Source: Marinomonas alcarazii
GTDB taxonomy: Bacteria > Pseudomonadota > Gammaproteobacteria > Pseudomonadales > Marinomonadaceae
Direction: 5' to 3'
DNA length: 64,000 nt
NCBI RefSeq assembly: GCF_003208215.1
Contig: NZ_QKLW01000001.1
Coordinates: 700,234-764,233, forward strand
The translations under genes were made by a program, and so were the position numbers. Shown one piece after another: positions 9,405 to 17,609 of this stretch (positions are counted from its first letter, which is position 1; every line of letters begins with the position of its first letter). The notes beneath the pieces are model-generated. The model was not told the DNA's origin. It worked only from the letters and a program-made list of their open reading frames with translations, and searched no databases.

Positions 9405-9860
9405 ATGTTAAAACGCATCAATTATTTTGCCGCAGCACCACAAGTGTTCGAGCTTTTACTAAAGCAAGAAGAAATCTTAGGTAATCAATTTGCAGAAATC
9501 CCCAGCCTAGGTAAAACTATCTTGGAGATAGTGAAGCTTCGTGTCTCACAAATAAACCAATGTGCTTTTTGCTTGGATATGCATAGCTCGCAAGCATTTG
9601 AAATGGGTGAAACGCATGAGCGAATGATCGCTTTGAATGCGTGGCAAGATTCTCCGCTATTTTCTGAGCAAGAACGTCTTGCCTTAGCTTTTGCAGAACA
9701 TCTTGTTTCCGGATATTCCATTGATGACGCTTATTATGAAGAAATGTTAGCCAATTTCGGTGAATCTGGACTAACTTATTTAACCATTGCGATAAATGCT
9801 ATTTCTAGTTGGAACAGAATGGTAAAAGTCTTTAAGCCTGAGGTTGGTAGTTTTCGTTGA
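9405..9860 (+). CDS. Carboxymuconolactone decarboxylase / AhpD-like protein
   Basis: A 151-residue all-helical protein of the AhpD-like superfamily. The redox motif is visible as Glu41 ... Cys53-x-x-Cys56 ... His60 (QCAFCLDMH), the alkylhydroperoxidase AhpD core pattern. Such proteins reduce peroxides or act as small thiol redox proteins; decarboxylase activity is unlikely because the CxxC is intact. GGAG lies about 10 bases before the ATG. It is followed 27 bases later by an AraC-type regulator in the same direction, a common pairing that suggests co-transcription. Confidence 0.88.
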   Translation: MLKRINYFAAAPQVFELLLKQEEILGNQFAEIPSLGKTILEIVKLRVSQINQCAFCLDMHSSQAFEMGETHERMIALNAWQDSPLFSEQERLALAFAEHLVSGYSIDDAYYEEMLANFGESGLTYLTIAINAISSWNRMVKVFKPEVGSFR

Positions 9861-9887
9861 ATAACACCAGTACGTTAGAGGATTAAT

Positions 9888-10661
9888 ATGGTGTCGTCCT
9901 TGTTGTTTGATATTCGCTTTCCGCAAGGTCCGCTTTCTCTTTGGGTGCAGGCAATTTGGTCGGCACAAATCCCATTGAATCAACAAGGCGTGACTCGTCG
10001 CTTGGTTGCTGATGCTGGTAGTGGAATATTGTTTAATCTTGGAGAGCCAATATTGGTTGATCAAGAGGTTTGGAATGACCCAGTAATGTTTCAATCAACC
10101 AATCGGCAGGCGCATATGATTCATTTACCTGCTGGTGCCAATTTAGTTGGTGTCCGTTTTCAGCCTGGAATGGGGTGTTTGTTTCAGACAAAGTTGGCAA
10201 AACAAGAAGACGCGACAAGCACACTGCAAACGTCTGAATTTATTCAGTCTTTATTTGTTCGATTAAAAGACTGTTTGAATATTCAAGAGCGCATAGATTT
10301 ATTGGATAAGGCTTTTTACCAAAGGGTTTCTAGAATGACCGATACTTATGACCCAGTAGTAAAAGCCGTAGAGTTGCTACAGCAATCTTCTCGAGTGGAT
10401 TTGTCAAATACGCTTTCTCTTAGTCAGCGTCAAATAGAGCGTCAGTTTCAAGATCGTTTGAGTATGTCCCCAAAATACTTCCAGCGGTTGAGAAGGGTTA
10501 GAGCGGTTTTGTTGGCTTTAAAAATAGAAAAAAATCATGGCAAACTTGCTGAGCTTGCAATCGAATACGGTTTTTCTGATCAAGCTCACATGACACGTGA
10601 ATGTCAGTTAATAGCAGGGATTACGCCAAAACGTTTTATGAAGAGCAGGTTGCTAGACTAA
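9888..10661 (+). CDS. AraC family transcriptional regulator
   Basis: A 257-residue regulator with an N-terminal sensor part (about 1-150) and a C-terminal AraC/XylS double HTH (about 165-250). The second HTH reads LAELAIEYGFSDQAHMTRECQLIAGITPKRF, the typical signature. The first helix region is SLSQRQIERQFQDRLSMSPKYFQRLRRVR. The start has AGAGGATTAAT before ATG. It probably regulates itself and the upstream AhpD-like gene; the inducer is unknown. Confidence 0.9.
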   Translation: MVSSLLFDIRFPQGPLSLWVQAIWSAQIPLNQQGVTRRLVADAGSGILFNLGEPILVDQEVWNDPVMFQSTNRQAHMIHLPAGANLVGVRFQPGMGCLFQTKLAKQEDATSTLQTSEFIQSLFVRLKDCLNIQERIDLLDKAFYQRVSRMTDTYDPVVKAVELLQQSSRVDLSNTLSLSQRQIERQFQDRLSMSPKYFQRLRRVRAVLLALKIEKNHGKLAELAIEYGFSDQAHMTRECQLIAGITPKRFMKSRLLD

Positions 10662-10742
10662 TGGTTTTGTTTTCAATGGTGTCCATCAGGCTTGCTATGA
10701 TTCCAGCGTGAAATAACTTAGGTCAATCAGATTTTTATAGCC

Positions 10743-10778
10743 TAAAAAAAAGAGTCACGTGTTTAACGTGACTCTTTG
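10743..10778 (-). terminator. Intrinsic terminator of the glutathione peroxidase gene
   Basis: AAAGAGTCACGT (10749-10760) and ACGTGACTCTTT (10766-10777) form a perfect 12-bp stem with a 5-base loop. The A run at 10744-10750 is a T run on the minus strand. Confidence 0.8.
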
Positions 10779-10801
10779 TGTCTCAAATCGGGCTTGAACG
10801 T

Positions 10802-11335
10802 TTACAGATCTGCTTCGATAGCAGAGACAAGCTCTTCACTTTCAGGTGCCACATCAGGAGAGAAGCGAATCACTTTGCCTTCTTTGGTGATAAGGAATTT
10901 TTCAAAGTTCCAAACCACTTCAGGGGCTTTTGTTGCTTCAATTTTATGGCCTGCCAACATGTTAACCATAGCGTCGCGATTTGGCGTAACGGGTGCCGCT
11001 TCGATCAAACCTTTGTACAAAGGGTGTTTGTTTTCGCCAGTAACGGTGATTTTACTGAACATTGGGAAGGTCACGTCATAGGTTAGACTGCAGAACTGCT
11101 GAATTTCTTCATCAGTACCTGGCTCTTGCCCAGCAAAGTCGTTTGCAGGGAAGCCTAAAATTTCTAAACCTTGGCCATGGTATTTTTTGTACAAAGCTTC
11201 AAGGCCTTCGTACTGTGGCGTTAAACCACATTTAGACGCAACGTTCACAACCAAAACGGTTTTGCCTTGGAACGCAGACAGGTCAGTGCTGTTACCTTGG
11301 ATATTGTTAACAGATAAATCTAATACGTGACTCAT
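10802..11335 (-). CDS. Glutathione peroxidase (Cys type, BtuE-like)
   Basis: A 177-residue thioredoxin-fold peroxidase. The catalytic tetrad is visible as Cys36 (NVASKCGLTPQY), Gln70 (FAGQEPG), Trp142 and Asn143 (WNFEKF). Cys82 (IQQFCSLTY) corresponds to the resolving Cys of thioredoxin-dependent members, while the FPCN Cys of E. coli BtuE is Ala here (FPANDF). It reduces hydrogen peroxide and lipid hydroperoxides, probably with thioredoxin rather than glutathione. AGAGGTTTCT lies upstream of the ATG. Monocistronic, with its own terminator. Confidence 0.93.
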   Translation of the reverse strand: MSHVLDLSVNNIQGNSTDLSAFQGKTVLVVNVASKCGLTPQYEGLEALYKKYHGQGLEILGFPANDFAGQEPGTDEEIQQFCSLTYDVTFPMFSKITVTGENKHPLYKGLIEAAPVTPNRDAMVNMLAGHKIEATKAPEVVWNFEKFLITKEGKVIRFSPDVAPESEELVSAIEADL

Positions 11336-11432
11336 AGAAACCTCTCATAAATGATAAAAGCAATGTTAAAAATCCGTTCAAGCATAGCCTTTAATGCTTC
11401 GGTAAAATGCGAAGCAATTGCATAAATTTGTA

Positions 11433-12764
11433 TTATGGCTGCGCTGTATTTTGTAAAGGGCCGCCTTGATCCAATAGCAGTTCACGCAATTTACAGAACA
11501 CCTCTGAAGATTGACGCACGCCATCGTGTTCGTAGCTATTGGTAATCCACACCTGAGTATTAGCGACTTGCTTCGCCGTTTTCAGTGACAGCTCTCGAGG
11601 AACATACATGTCGTTGTGATAAACCGCAGCGACAACGGGCACTTTGTTGTTGGCGAGTTTGGCAAGATCATAAAGTGGCGCATAATCTTGATAATCCGCT
11701 AGAGCATTCGCCGCGCCAGAAAAAGGGCGCAACGATGCGATTTGCTCGAACATCCAAGGGTAAATCATTTCGCCTGTTAGCATCAAAGGCGAGTGTGACG
11801 CATCAAATTCACTAAACTGATCTCGCAACTGTTGGGCTTCCCAACTGGTGCTTTTGTTCGGTTGACCATAAATGCTTTCATGAATGACAGCAAAAAGCGG
11901 GCCTTCATGGTAGCTGGTGATGTTCATCACTTGTTCTAAAAAGGCATCGCTTAGGCGGCTCTTATCACTGCCAGCAAAGGCTTCATCAATTAACCAATGG
12001 ACTTGATCGATGCCCGGTCCCATGCCCAATAGAATGCCAATGCTTTGGAATCGTTCTAGAGTAAGGGGGTCACCATCGGGCAATAGCACTTTGTCGTTGC
12101 TTAAGCACTCGGCAATTCTTGCCATGGTTTTTGCGTCTTCTGGGTAGCGGGCATAATAGTCTTGGTTTTTCTCAATCACGCGCTGATAGGTAAGCTGATA
12201 AACCTCTTGTGCCGACTCTTCTAGTCCCGCTAAACCGCCTGTCACATAACACGCCGCCAAACCTTCTGGCGCTTGGGATAAATAAGTTAAAGTGATAAAG
12301 CCGCCATAGCTTTGTCCTAGTGTCTCAAATAAACGACCGCCATATATCGTCTTACGTAAGTGTTCGCAGTCCGCAACAATGCTGTCGGCACGGAATTTAA
12401 GCAGGTAGTCTCGGCCTTCCTCGGCAGACAATTTACGAATCAGGTCGGTATCAATTCGGCTGCTGCGGCCTGTGCCACGTTGATCTATCAGTATAATTCG
12501 ATGGGTTTTCAGCGCTTCCGCCATCCAAGATGGGGAACCAGGCATTGGACGAGGGGATTTGCCGCCAGGGCCGCCTTGTAAAAATAGCAATAAAGGCAAC
12601 TCTTCATCGGAGCGGTTTATATCAACCACTTCGCGAGCAAACAGCGTAATCGTTTGGTTGTTTTCAGGGCTTTTGCTAAAGCCAGCCCAATCTAAAGGTA
12701 CGTCCAACTCGTATTCGGTAATCAGCATGCCTTTCATCTTGTACTGTTTCTGTACTGGGTTCAT
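11433..12764 (-). CDS. Proline iminopeptidase-type alpha/beta hydrolase (peptidase family S33)
   Basis: A 443-residue hydrolase of the longer S33 prolyl aminopeptidase group. FLQGGPGGKSPRP (62-73) is the oxyanion-loop motif, DQRGTGRS (94-101) follows, and the nucleophile is Ser152 in GQSYGGF. The C-terminal His is in SYEHDGVRQ. These enzymes remove N-terminal proline or other residues from peptides. No signal peptide is seen, so it is probably cytoplasmic. The start MNPVQKQYKM has AACGAGGTAAGA just upstream. It is not linked to a pathway by its neighbours. Confidence 0.88.
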   Translation of the reverse strand: MNPVQKQYKMKGMLITEYELDVPLDWAGFSKSPENNQTITLFAREVVDINRSDEELPLLLFLQGGPGGKSPRPMPGSPSWMAEALKTHRIILIDQRGTGRSSRIDTDLIRKLSAEEGRDYLLKFRADSIVADCEHLRKTIYGGRLFETLGQSYGGFITLTYLSQAPEGLAACYVTGGLAGLEESAQEVYQLTYQRVIEKNQDYYARYPEDAKTMARIAECLSNDKVLLPDGDPLTLERFQSIGILLGMGPGIDQVHWLIDEAFAGSDKSRLSDAFLEQVMNITSYHEGPLFAVIHESIYGQPNKSTSWEAQQLRDQFSEFDASHSPLMLTGEMIYPWMFEQIASLRPFSGAANALADYQDYAPLYDLAKLANNKVPVVAAVYHNDMYVPRELSLKTAKQVANTQVWITNSYEHDGVRQSSEVFCKLRELLLDQGGPLQNTAQP

Positions 12765-12910
12765 TCTTACCTCGTTGTTCTGTATAACGATTTGACGGTT
12801 TGTATTGTTGGCTACTTTACACTTATGAGAGCGCTAGCTCGAATGTTTTCATTCGTTAGGTTGGTTGAATGCGTGCTTGGATTAGATGGTCGGGTTTATA
12901 GCGATTTCCC

Positions 12911-13714
12911 TTAGTAAATTTGGGTAATGAAATGCTCAGAAGCTTTTTTCGATAGGTTGCTGCTTGCCAGTAAAGAGGAAAGCCCTAGGTTAATAGAGTG
13001 AATTTGATCTGAGCTTAACTCGTCTTCAATCTGGAATTCCGTGCAAAGCCAATCTTTATCGTCATGGTCTTTTACGATACGGCGTGAAATCTTGTAATGC
13101 TCGATGCGTTGAGCAAGAAAATAATTGCTGACAAGTGTGAAATATTGTTCGGTTTCTTCTGGGCTAATGCCATGGCTGACAAGATATTCCTGTAATGCGG
13201 TTTCTTGAGGGCGGTGAGATTTTAAATACGTTTCCATCAGTTTCGCGTCTTTCGCAAACGCTCCCATGCCTTTATACAGATTGCTTAATAAAACAATCAC
13301 GCTCATGGCGGCCGGTGTGGATGCGAGGTAATCTTCGAGCACCTGAACCGCCATTTTTGGAAAGCCCAGACAGTTAAGGTGAGAGGCGTAGTTAGAGTAA
13401 ATGGTTGAATTATCTAAATAATTCAGTGTTTCGAAAAACGCCTTGCTGACTTCTTTTTGGTTGCCCAGGGCGACTTGTAAATACATCATTGCAACGTGAC
13501 TGTAGCCCTTGGACAGCTCGCTTAGGTGACTGATTTTTACTCGAATGTCTCGTTCAACGCTGGCTTTTTCGAACTCAGTTAACGCACTAAATGGCCCCAT
13601 TTGATAATAAAATTTCTCACATTGAGTCATTACATCGTTCATGAGGTTGTTTGTTGAAAGCTCGGGATGCGTCATCGTTTTCCTACGTTCTCTATCATTT
13701 AGCCAATTCACCAT
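12911..13714 (-). CDS. TPR-like hypothetical protein
   Basis: I do not recognise the family. The 267-residue protein is predicted to be all helical, with repeating pairs resembling tetratricopeptide repeats around residues 80-190 (YSHVAMMYLQVALGNQ, YSNYASHLNCLGFPKMAVQ, VIVLLSNLYKGMGAF). No signal peptide or membrane segment is present. Two starts are possible: ATG 13714 with AGGATCAAATC upstream, and ATG 13675 (MTHPELSTN) with GTAGGAAAACG upstream; both have usable ribosome binding sites. It is monocistronic. Confidence 0.6.
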   Translation of the reverse strand: MVNWLNDRERRKTMTHPELSTNNLMNDVMTQCEKFYYQMGPFSALTEFEKASVERDIRVKISHLSELSKGYSHVAMMYLQVALGNQKEVSKAFFETLNYLDNSTIYSNYASHLNCLGFPKMAVQVLEDYLASTPAAMSVIVLLSNLYKGMGAFAKDAKLMETYLKSHRPQETALQEYLVSHGISPEETEQYFTLVSNYFLAQRIEHYKISRRIVKDHDDKDWLCTEFQIEDELSSDQIHSINLGLSSLLASSNLSKKASEHFITQIY

Positions 13715-13962
13715 GATTTGATCCTAGCAAATATGATGAAAGAACGACTATAGCTAAGGATAAAAAGGCCTAGCTCAAGGGGATTTGGCGTCAGGAACCG
13801 ACAGAAATAGCACAAAATCGCCCGTAGACGCGTTCCTAAGGCTTGTAATTAATATTTTTAGCACCTATCTATTAGTTTATGCATAATGATTGAGATATGG
13901 TTATAGCAGACACCGTTTTTATATTAGATTAATTACAAGACAGAACTTCGGAGCGGCTTTAC

Positions 13963-14520
13963 ATGAAAAAACTTGATTTCTATCCAACGACCAACATCGA
14001 CGAATTGGCTTGGCCTGAAGAAAATTACGACCTTACTATCGACTCGCCTGCATTAGCTTTCTTTACGGATTTTCAAAACATCAAACCTTTGGTTATTGAG
14101 TCCACAGCATCTGTGTTGAGAGTGAAAGAGCTCATGCAAAAAGAGCACGTAAGATTGAAACTTGTGGTTGATGAGAAAAAACATTTTATTGGTGTTGTTA
14201 GCTCTGATGATTTGATCGAACGAAAGATTGTTCAGAAAGTATCGGAAGGTTTGGAGCGTAATGAAATTGTCGTCGCTGAACTCATGACAGCGAAAAAACA
14301 TTTAAAAGCATTGGATTGGAAGGATATTTCTAAGGCTAGCATTTCTGATGTGATTAACGCTCTTAAAGATAACGGTGAGCGTCACTGTCTTGTAATTGAT
14401 CATGAAAATCACAAGATTCGAGGCATTTTCTCAGCCAGTGATATTTCTCGAAGACTGCGTCTAAATATAGATATTCAAGAAAAAACCAGTTTCTCTAAAG
14501 TATTTGTTGCTACGCTTTAA
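13963..14520 (+). CDS. CBS-domain pair protein
   Basis: A 185-residue protein made mostly of two CBS domains: the first about residues 38-92 (VLRVKELMQKEHVRLKLVVDEKKHFIGVVSSDDL), the second about 100-170 (AELMTAKK..., HCLVIDHENHKIRGIFSASDISRRL). CBS pairs bind adenosine nucleotides and regulate partners; no catalytic domain is fused here, so it may act in trans. CGGAG lies upstream of the ATG. It is monocistronic and unrelated to its neighbours by function. Confidence 0.85.
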   Translation: MKKLDFYPTTNIDELAWPEENYDLTIDSPALAFFTDFQNIKPLVIESTASVLRVKELMQKEHVRLKLVVDEKKHFIGVVSSDDLIERKIVQKVSEGLERNEIVVAELMTAKKHLKALDWKDISKASISDVINALKDNGERHCLVIDHENHKIRGIFSASDISRRLRLNIDIQEKTSFSKVFVATL

Positions 14521-14629
14521 TCTTCAAACACGACTTGTTCGTGTGACTCTTCTATCGCTCCTTATTGCTTTTTTTTACAGTCAATAAGGGGCTATTTGCC
14601 TTCTTCCAGTAACCGAATGCTTCATGTGA

Positions 14630-15526
14630 TCACTCCGAGCAGATATCAATAATTTGGCTTCTAAGCCACTGATGCGCTTGGGAGTGATGAGTGAGTTTGT
14701 TCCAGTAAAGACTGAGTTCAAAACTACTTTCAAATGGGCAATTTTTGATAATCATCGGACCTCCAATAATACGGGCAAGCCGTTCAGGTAGGGTGACAAT
14801 TAGCTCCTTGCCAGCCATTCTTGAAATAAAATTGGAAACACTCGGAAGGCGCAGTGCTATGGTGAGATTCACGCCCTGTAGTTCCGACATGCTCAGATAA
14901 AGCGGTTTCCAACCGCCTTCATAACTTATTTCTATGTGCTTCGCCGCGATGTATTCACTTAGTGTCATGTCTTTATCTGCCAAATCGTGTTGCTGCGACA
15001 TTAAGCAAACATAACGGTCTTTGTATAAAGGACGTTTGTAGAGCGTCTCATAATCGTGGGTAACAGGAGACAGTAATATGTCGCACAATCCCTGCTGAAG
15101 TTGTTTATGACCATTCATATTTGACTGGATAAAGTTCAAGTGGATATTCGGTGCGAGCGTGCTTAACCGCTCCACTAAGGTAGGCATAAGCACTTGCAGT
15201 TCGTAAAGGTTACAGGAAATCGTAATACTTAAATCGGCCTCGCTCGGCACAAAATCAGTGGGCTGAAACAGTTCGGTCATGCCTTTAAGTAGATTTTCTA
15301 TGTTCGGCATAATTTGGTGACAGCGGCTGGTGGGAGCAACGCCTCTGCCGGAGCGAACAAAAAGCGGATCCCCAAATGCCAAACGCATCTGTTCGAGCGT
15401 GTAGCTTACAGTGGGTTGATTTTGCTGCAATGCCGTGGCCGCTGCGGTTATCGAGCCAAGCTCATATATCAGCTTTATTGTTTTTAGGTTTTTAAGGCTC
15501 AGGGAGCCGGAATCAAAATTTTCCAT
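14630..15526 (-). CDS. LysR family transcriptional regulator
   Basis: A 298-residue LysR-type regulator. The N-terminal winged HTH is at about residues 10-65 (LKTIKLIYELGSITAAATALQQNQPTVSYTLEQMRLAFGDPLFVRSGRG), with a periplasmic-binding-like effector domain behind it. It is divergent from the PhyH dioxygenase gene with only 82 bases between them, the usual arrangement for a LysR regulator and its target. It therefore probably controls the PhyH/TRAP pair and perhaps the convergent ectoine operon, but that is inference. Confidence 0.9.
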   Translation of the reverse strand: MENFDSGSLSLKNLKTIKLIYELGSITAAATALQQNQPTVSYTLEQMRLAFGDPLFVRSGRGVAPTSRCHQIMPNIENLLKGMTELFQPTDFVPSEADLSITISCNLYELQVLMPTLVERLSTLAPNIHLNFIQSNMNGHKQLQQGLCDILLSPVTHDYETLYKRPLYKDRYVCLMSQQHDLADKDMTLSEYIAAKHIEISYEGGWKPLYLSMSELQGVNLTIALRLPSVSNFISRMAGKELIVTLPERLARIIGGPMIIKNCPFESSFELSLYWNKLTHHSQAHQWLRSQIIDICSE

Positions 15527-15530
15527 AATG

Positions 15531-15563
15531 CATATCAGATTTATCAGGTTATTTGATGATATG
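15531..15563. promoter_or_regulatory. Candidate LysR operator between the LysR and PhyH genes
   Basis: CATATCA (15531-15537) and TGATATG (15557-15563) form a perfect inverted repeat with a 19-base spacer, inside the 82-base divergent region. Inner ATCA/TGAT half sites also occur. Below it TATATT at 15572-15577 could be the -10 of the PhyH gene, with no good -35, as expected for an activated promoter. Confidence 0.4.
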
Positions 15564-15608
15564 GCTTAGGCTATATTTTGGTCAACAATAAAAACAAAGG
15601 AAAATATT

Positions 15609-16445
15609 ATGAGCCATAGAAACCTTTCTAGTGCTGAAATTGCACAATATCAAAAAGACGGTGTGGTATGCGTACGCAATGCTGTAGATCCTAGTTGGAT
15701 TGAAAAGCTGGCGGCTTTTGGTCAATACCAAATAGACAATCCAAGCCAGCTGGCGAACGACGCTAACCCCGGTCAGAAAACTGGTCGTATGTTTACCGAC
15801 CGTTATCTATGGCGTTCGAATGACCTTGTGTATCGCTATGCCAAAGATTCCGGCTGTGCGCGTCTTGCTGCACAGGCAATGCAAAGCAAATCCAGTCGCT
15901 TTTATTTTGATCATCTTCTTATCAAAACCACACAATCAAACACCCCAACACCTTGGCACCAAGATGTGCCTTATTGGCCCTTTAGAGGTAAGCAAATTGC
16001 GTCTATTTGGTTGGCATTAACGCCAGTGACTCTTGAAGGCAGCGGCTTAGAGTTTGTCAGAGGTTCGAATAATGACAATGTGTTTTATCTGCCGGAGGCA
16101 TTCGGAACGTCTGACAAAAATGCCAATATCGGTTGGACAGGAAAAGGCGAGGGTGTTCCTTGTCCTGATATAGAAGCCGACCGCGACAGCTTCGACATCA
16201 TCAGTTACGAACTTCAGCCGGGCGATGCGTTGATTTTTTCGGCTTGGACGCTGCATGGTGCACCGGGTAACAAATCAGCCAGCCAAGACAGGTTGGCGTT
16301 TTCGACTCGCTGGTTAGGCGATGACGCCATTTGGGACCCAAGACCAGGTACAGACCCAAGCGTTAATGTCAGTGAGGTCCGAGTTCAACCGGGCCAGTAC
16401 CCAAATGATAATGCCATCTTTCCTGAGTTCTATTACGAAGAATAA
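15609..16445 (+). CDS. Phytanoyl-CoA dioxygenase (PhyH) family protein
   Basis: A 278-residue non-haem Fe(II)/2-oxoglutarate oxygenase. The facial triad is visible as His117-x-Asp119 (PWHQDVPYW) and His216 (LHGAPGN), with Arg228 as the likely 2-oxoglutarate ligand. It is not ectoine hydroxylase: the EctD signature around HxD is absent. Members of this family hydroxylate many small molecules, so the substrate is unknown. It lies next to a TRAP solute-binding protein 70 bases downstream and across from a LysR gene, which points to catabolism or modification of an imported solute. Confidence 0.85.
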   Translation: MSHRNLSSAEIAQYQKDGVVCVRNAVDPSWIEKLAAFGQYQIDNPSQLANDANPGQKTGRMFTDRYLWRSNDLVYRYAKDSGCARLAAQAMQSKSSRFYFDHLLIKTTQSNTPTPWHQDVPYWPFRGKQIASIWLALTPVTLEGSGLEFVRGSNNDNVFYLPEAFGTSDKNANIGWTGKGEGVPCPDIEADRDSFDIISYELQPGDALIFSAWTLHGAPGNKSASQDRLAFSTRWLGDDAIWDPRPGTDPSVNVSEVRVQPGQYPNDNAIFPEFYYEE

Positions 16446-16515
16446 GAGGTGAATAGACAAAAGACGTCTTGAATTTCGGAATGTAAAACAACAATAAAAA
16501 AATGAGGAAAATCGA

Positions 16516-17532
16516 ATGTCAAAAATTAAAACAACACTTTTGGGTTTGGCGCTAGGTTGTGTTGCGAGCAGTGCTGTTCTTGCTCAGAGCACAACAACAC
16601 TCCGAGTGGCGACTTGGGCACCAAACAGTAATCCACAAAATGCGGTGGTTTGGCCGACATGGGCGAAATGGGTAGAAGAGGCAACAGAAGGGCGAGTAGA
16701 TGTAGAAATCATCAACTACACCGGCCATCCCAAATCCATTTTTTCCGGTGTTGAAGATGGTATTTACGACGTGGGATTTAGTGTGAATGCCTATCTTTCA
16801 GGGCGCTTTTTACTGACCAGTATTGCCGAGATCCCTGGCGAAACGATTGATGCGGCTTCCGCTTCCAGTGCCCTTTGGCGCGTTCAACAAGAGTACTTTA
16901 AACCTGCCAATGAATACGATGGTTTAACATTGCTGGGGATGTTTGTTCATGCACCGGGTCAGATGCAAACCACTTTTCCGGTTAACCGTTTAGAGGATTT
17001 AAAGGGTAAGAAAATCCGGCTTGGTGGCGGCATGGTCAATGAGCTTGCAAAACGCTTAGATGTGACACCTGTTATCGCTCCAGCCAGTAAGTCATATGAA
17101 ATGCTGCAACAAGGCATTGTAGAAGGGACCTTTTTGCCAACGGGGGAGCAAAAATCGTATCGCTTAGCGGAAGTAACAAGTGATTTAACGCTGTTCCCGA
17201 ATGGTCTTTATACCACGGTGTTTAGTATTGTGATGAATCCATATACCTTTGATCAGCTCAGTGAACAGGATCAAAAAGCGATTATGAGTGTATCTGGAGA
17301 GAAGCTTTCGCGTATGGCGGGTAAAGCTTGGCAAGAAGATGCAACCAAGGGAATTGCCTATGCGCAAGAAAACGGCATAAACGTGGTTACTTTGGATAAA
17401 AATGATCCACGAGTCATTGAGATGGGCAAATTGACGAAAGGCATTGATCAAGTTTGGTTAGATTCCGTAGCGGATCGACAGGTCGATGCAAAAGGCGCTT
17501 TGGCGGCTTTTCGTAAATACATAAAAGAATAA
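16516..17532 (+). CDS. TRAP transporter substrate-binding protein (DctP family), orphan
   Basis: A 338-residue periplasmic binding protein with a signal peptide (MSKIKTTLLGLALGCVASSAVLAQ, cleavage about residue 23). The DctP fold is shown by the start LRVATWAPNSNP, the LEDLKGKKIRLGGGMVNELAKRL segment (the conserved solute-carboxylate Arg is expected here) and the C-terminal helices. TRAP systems need DctQ and DctM membrane subunits, and none follows: the next gene is on the other strand. The partner must be encoded elsewhere. The gene probably shares a transcript with the PhyH dioxygenase. Confidence 0.88.
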   Translation: MSKIKTTLLGLALGCVASSAVLAQSTTTLRVATWAPNSNPQNAVVWPTWAKWVEEATEGRVDVEIINYTGHPKSIFSGVEDGIYDVGFSVNAYLSGRFLLTSIAEIPGETIDAASASSALWRVQQEYFKPANEYDGLTLLGMFVHAPGQMQTTFPVNRLEDLKGKKIRLGGGMVNELAKRLDVTPVIAPASKSYEMLQQGIVEGTFLPTGEQKSYRLAEVTSDLTLFPNGLYTTVFSIVMNPYTFDQLSEQDQKAIMSVSGEKLSRMAGKAWQEDATKGIAYAQENGINVVTLDKNDPRVIEMGKLTKGIDQVWLDSVADRQVDAKGALAAFRKYIKE

Positions 17533-17540
17533 AGGTTTTG

Positions 17541-17586
17541 CATTTCGAGTTAGTCTCGTATGAGCTAACTCGAAATGTGTTTTTAT
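17541..17586 (+). terminator. Terminator between convergent TRAP and aldehyde dehydrogenase genes
   Basis: CATTTCGAGTTAG (17541-17553) and CTAACTCGAAATG (17565-17577) make a perfect 13-bp stem with an 11-base loop, followed by TGTTTTTA. Confidence 0.8.
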
Positions 17587-17609
17587 GTGTTAACGTGACA
17601 AAATCCCGC

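Noticed and set aside
15609-16445. PhyH-family gene as ectoine hydroxylase ectD
   Set aside because: The HxD motif is PWHQDVPYW and lacks the EctD signature around it. The nearby operon alone is not enough.
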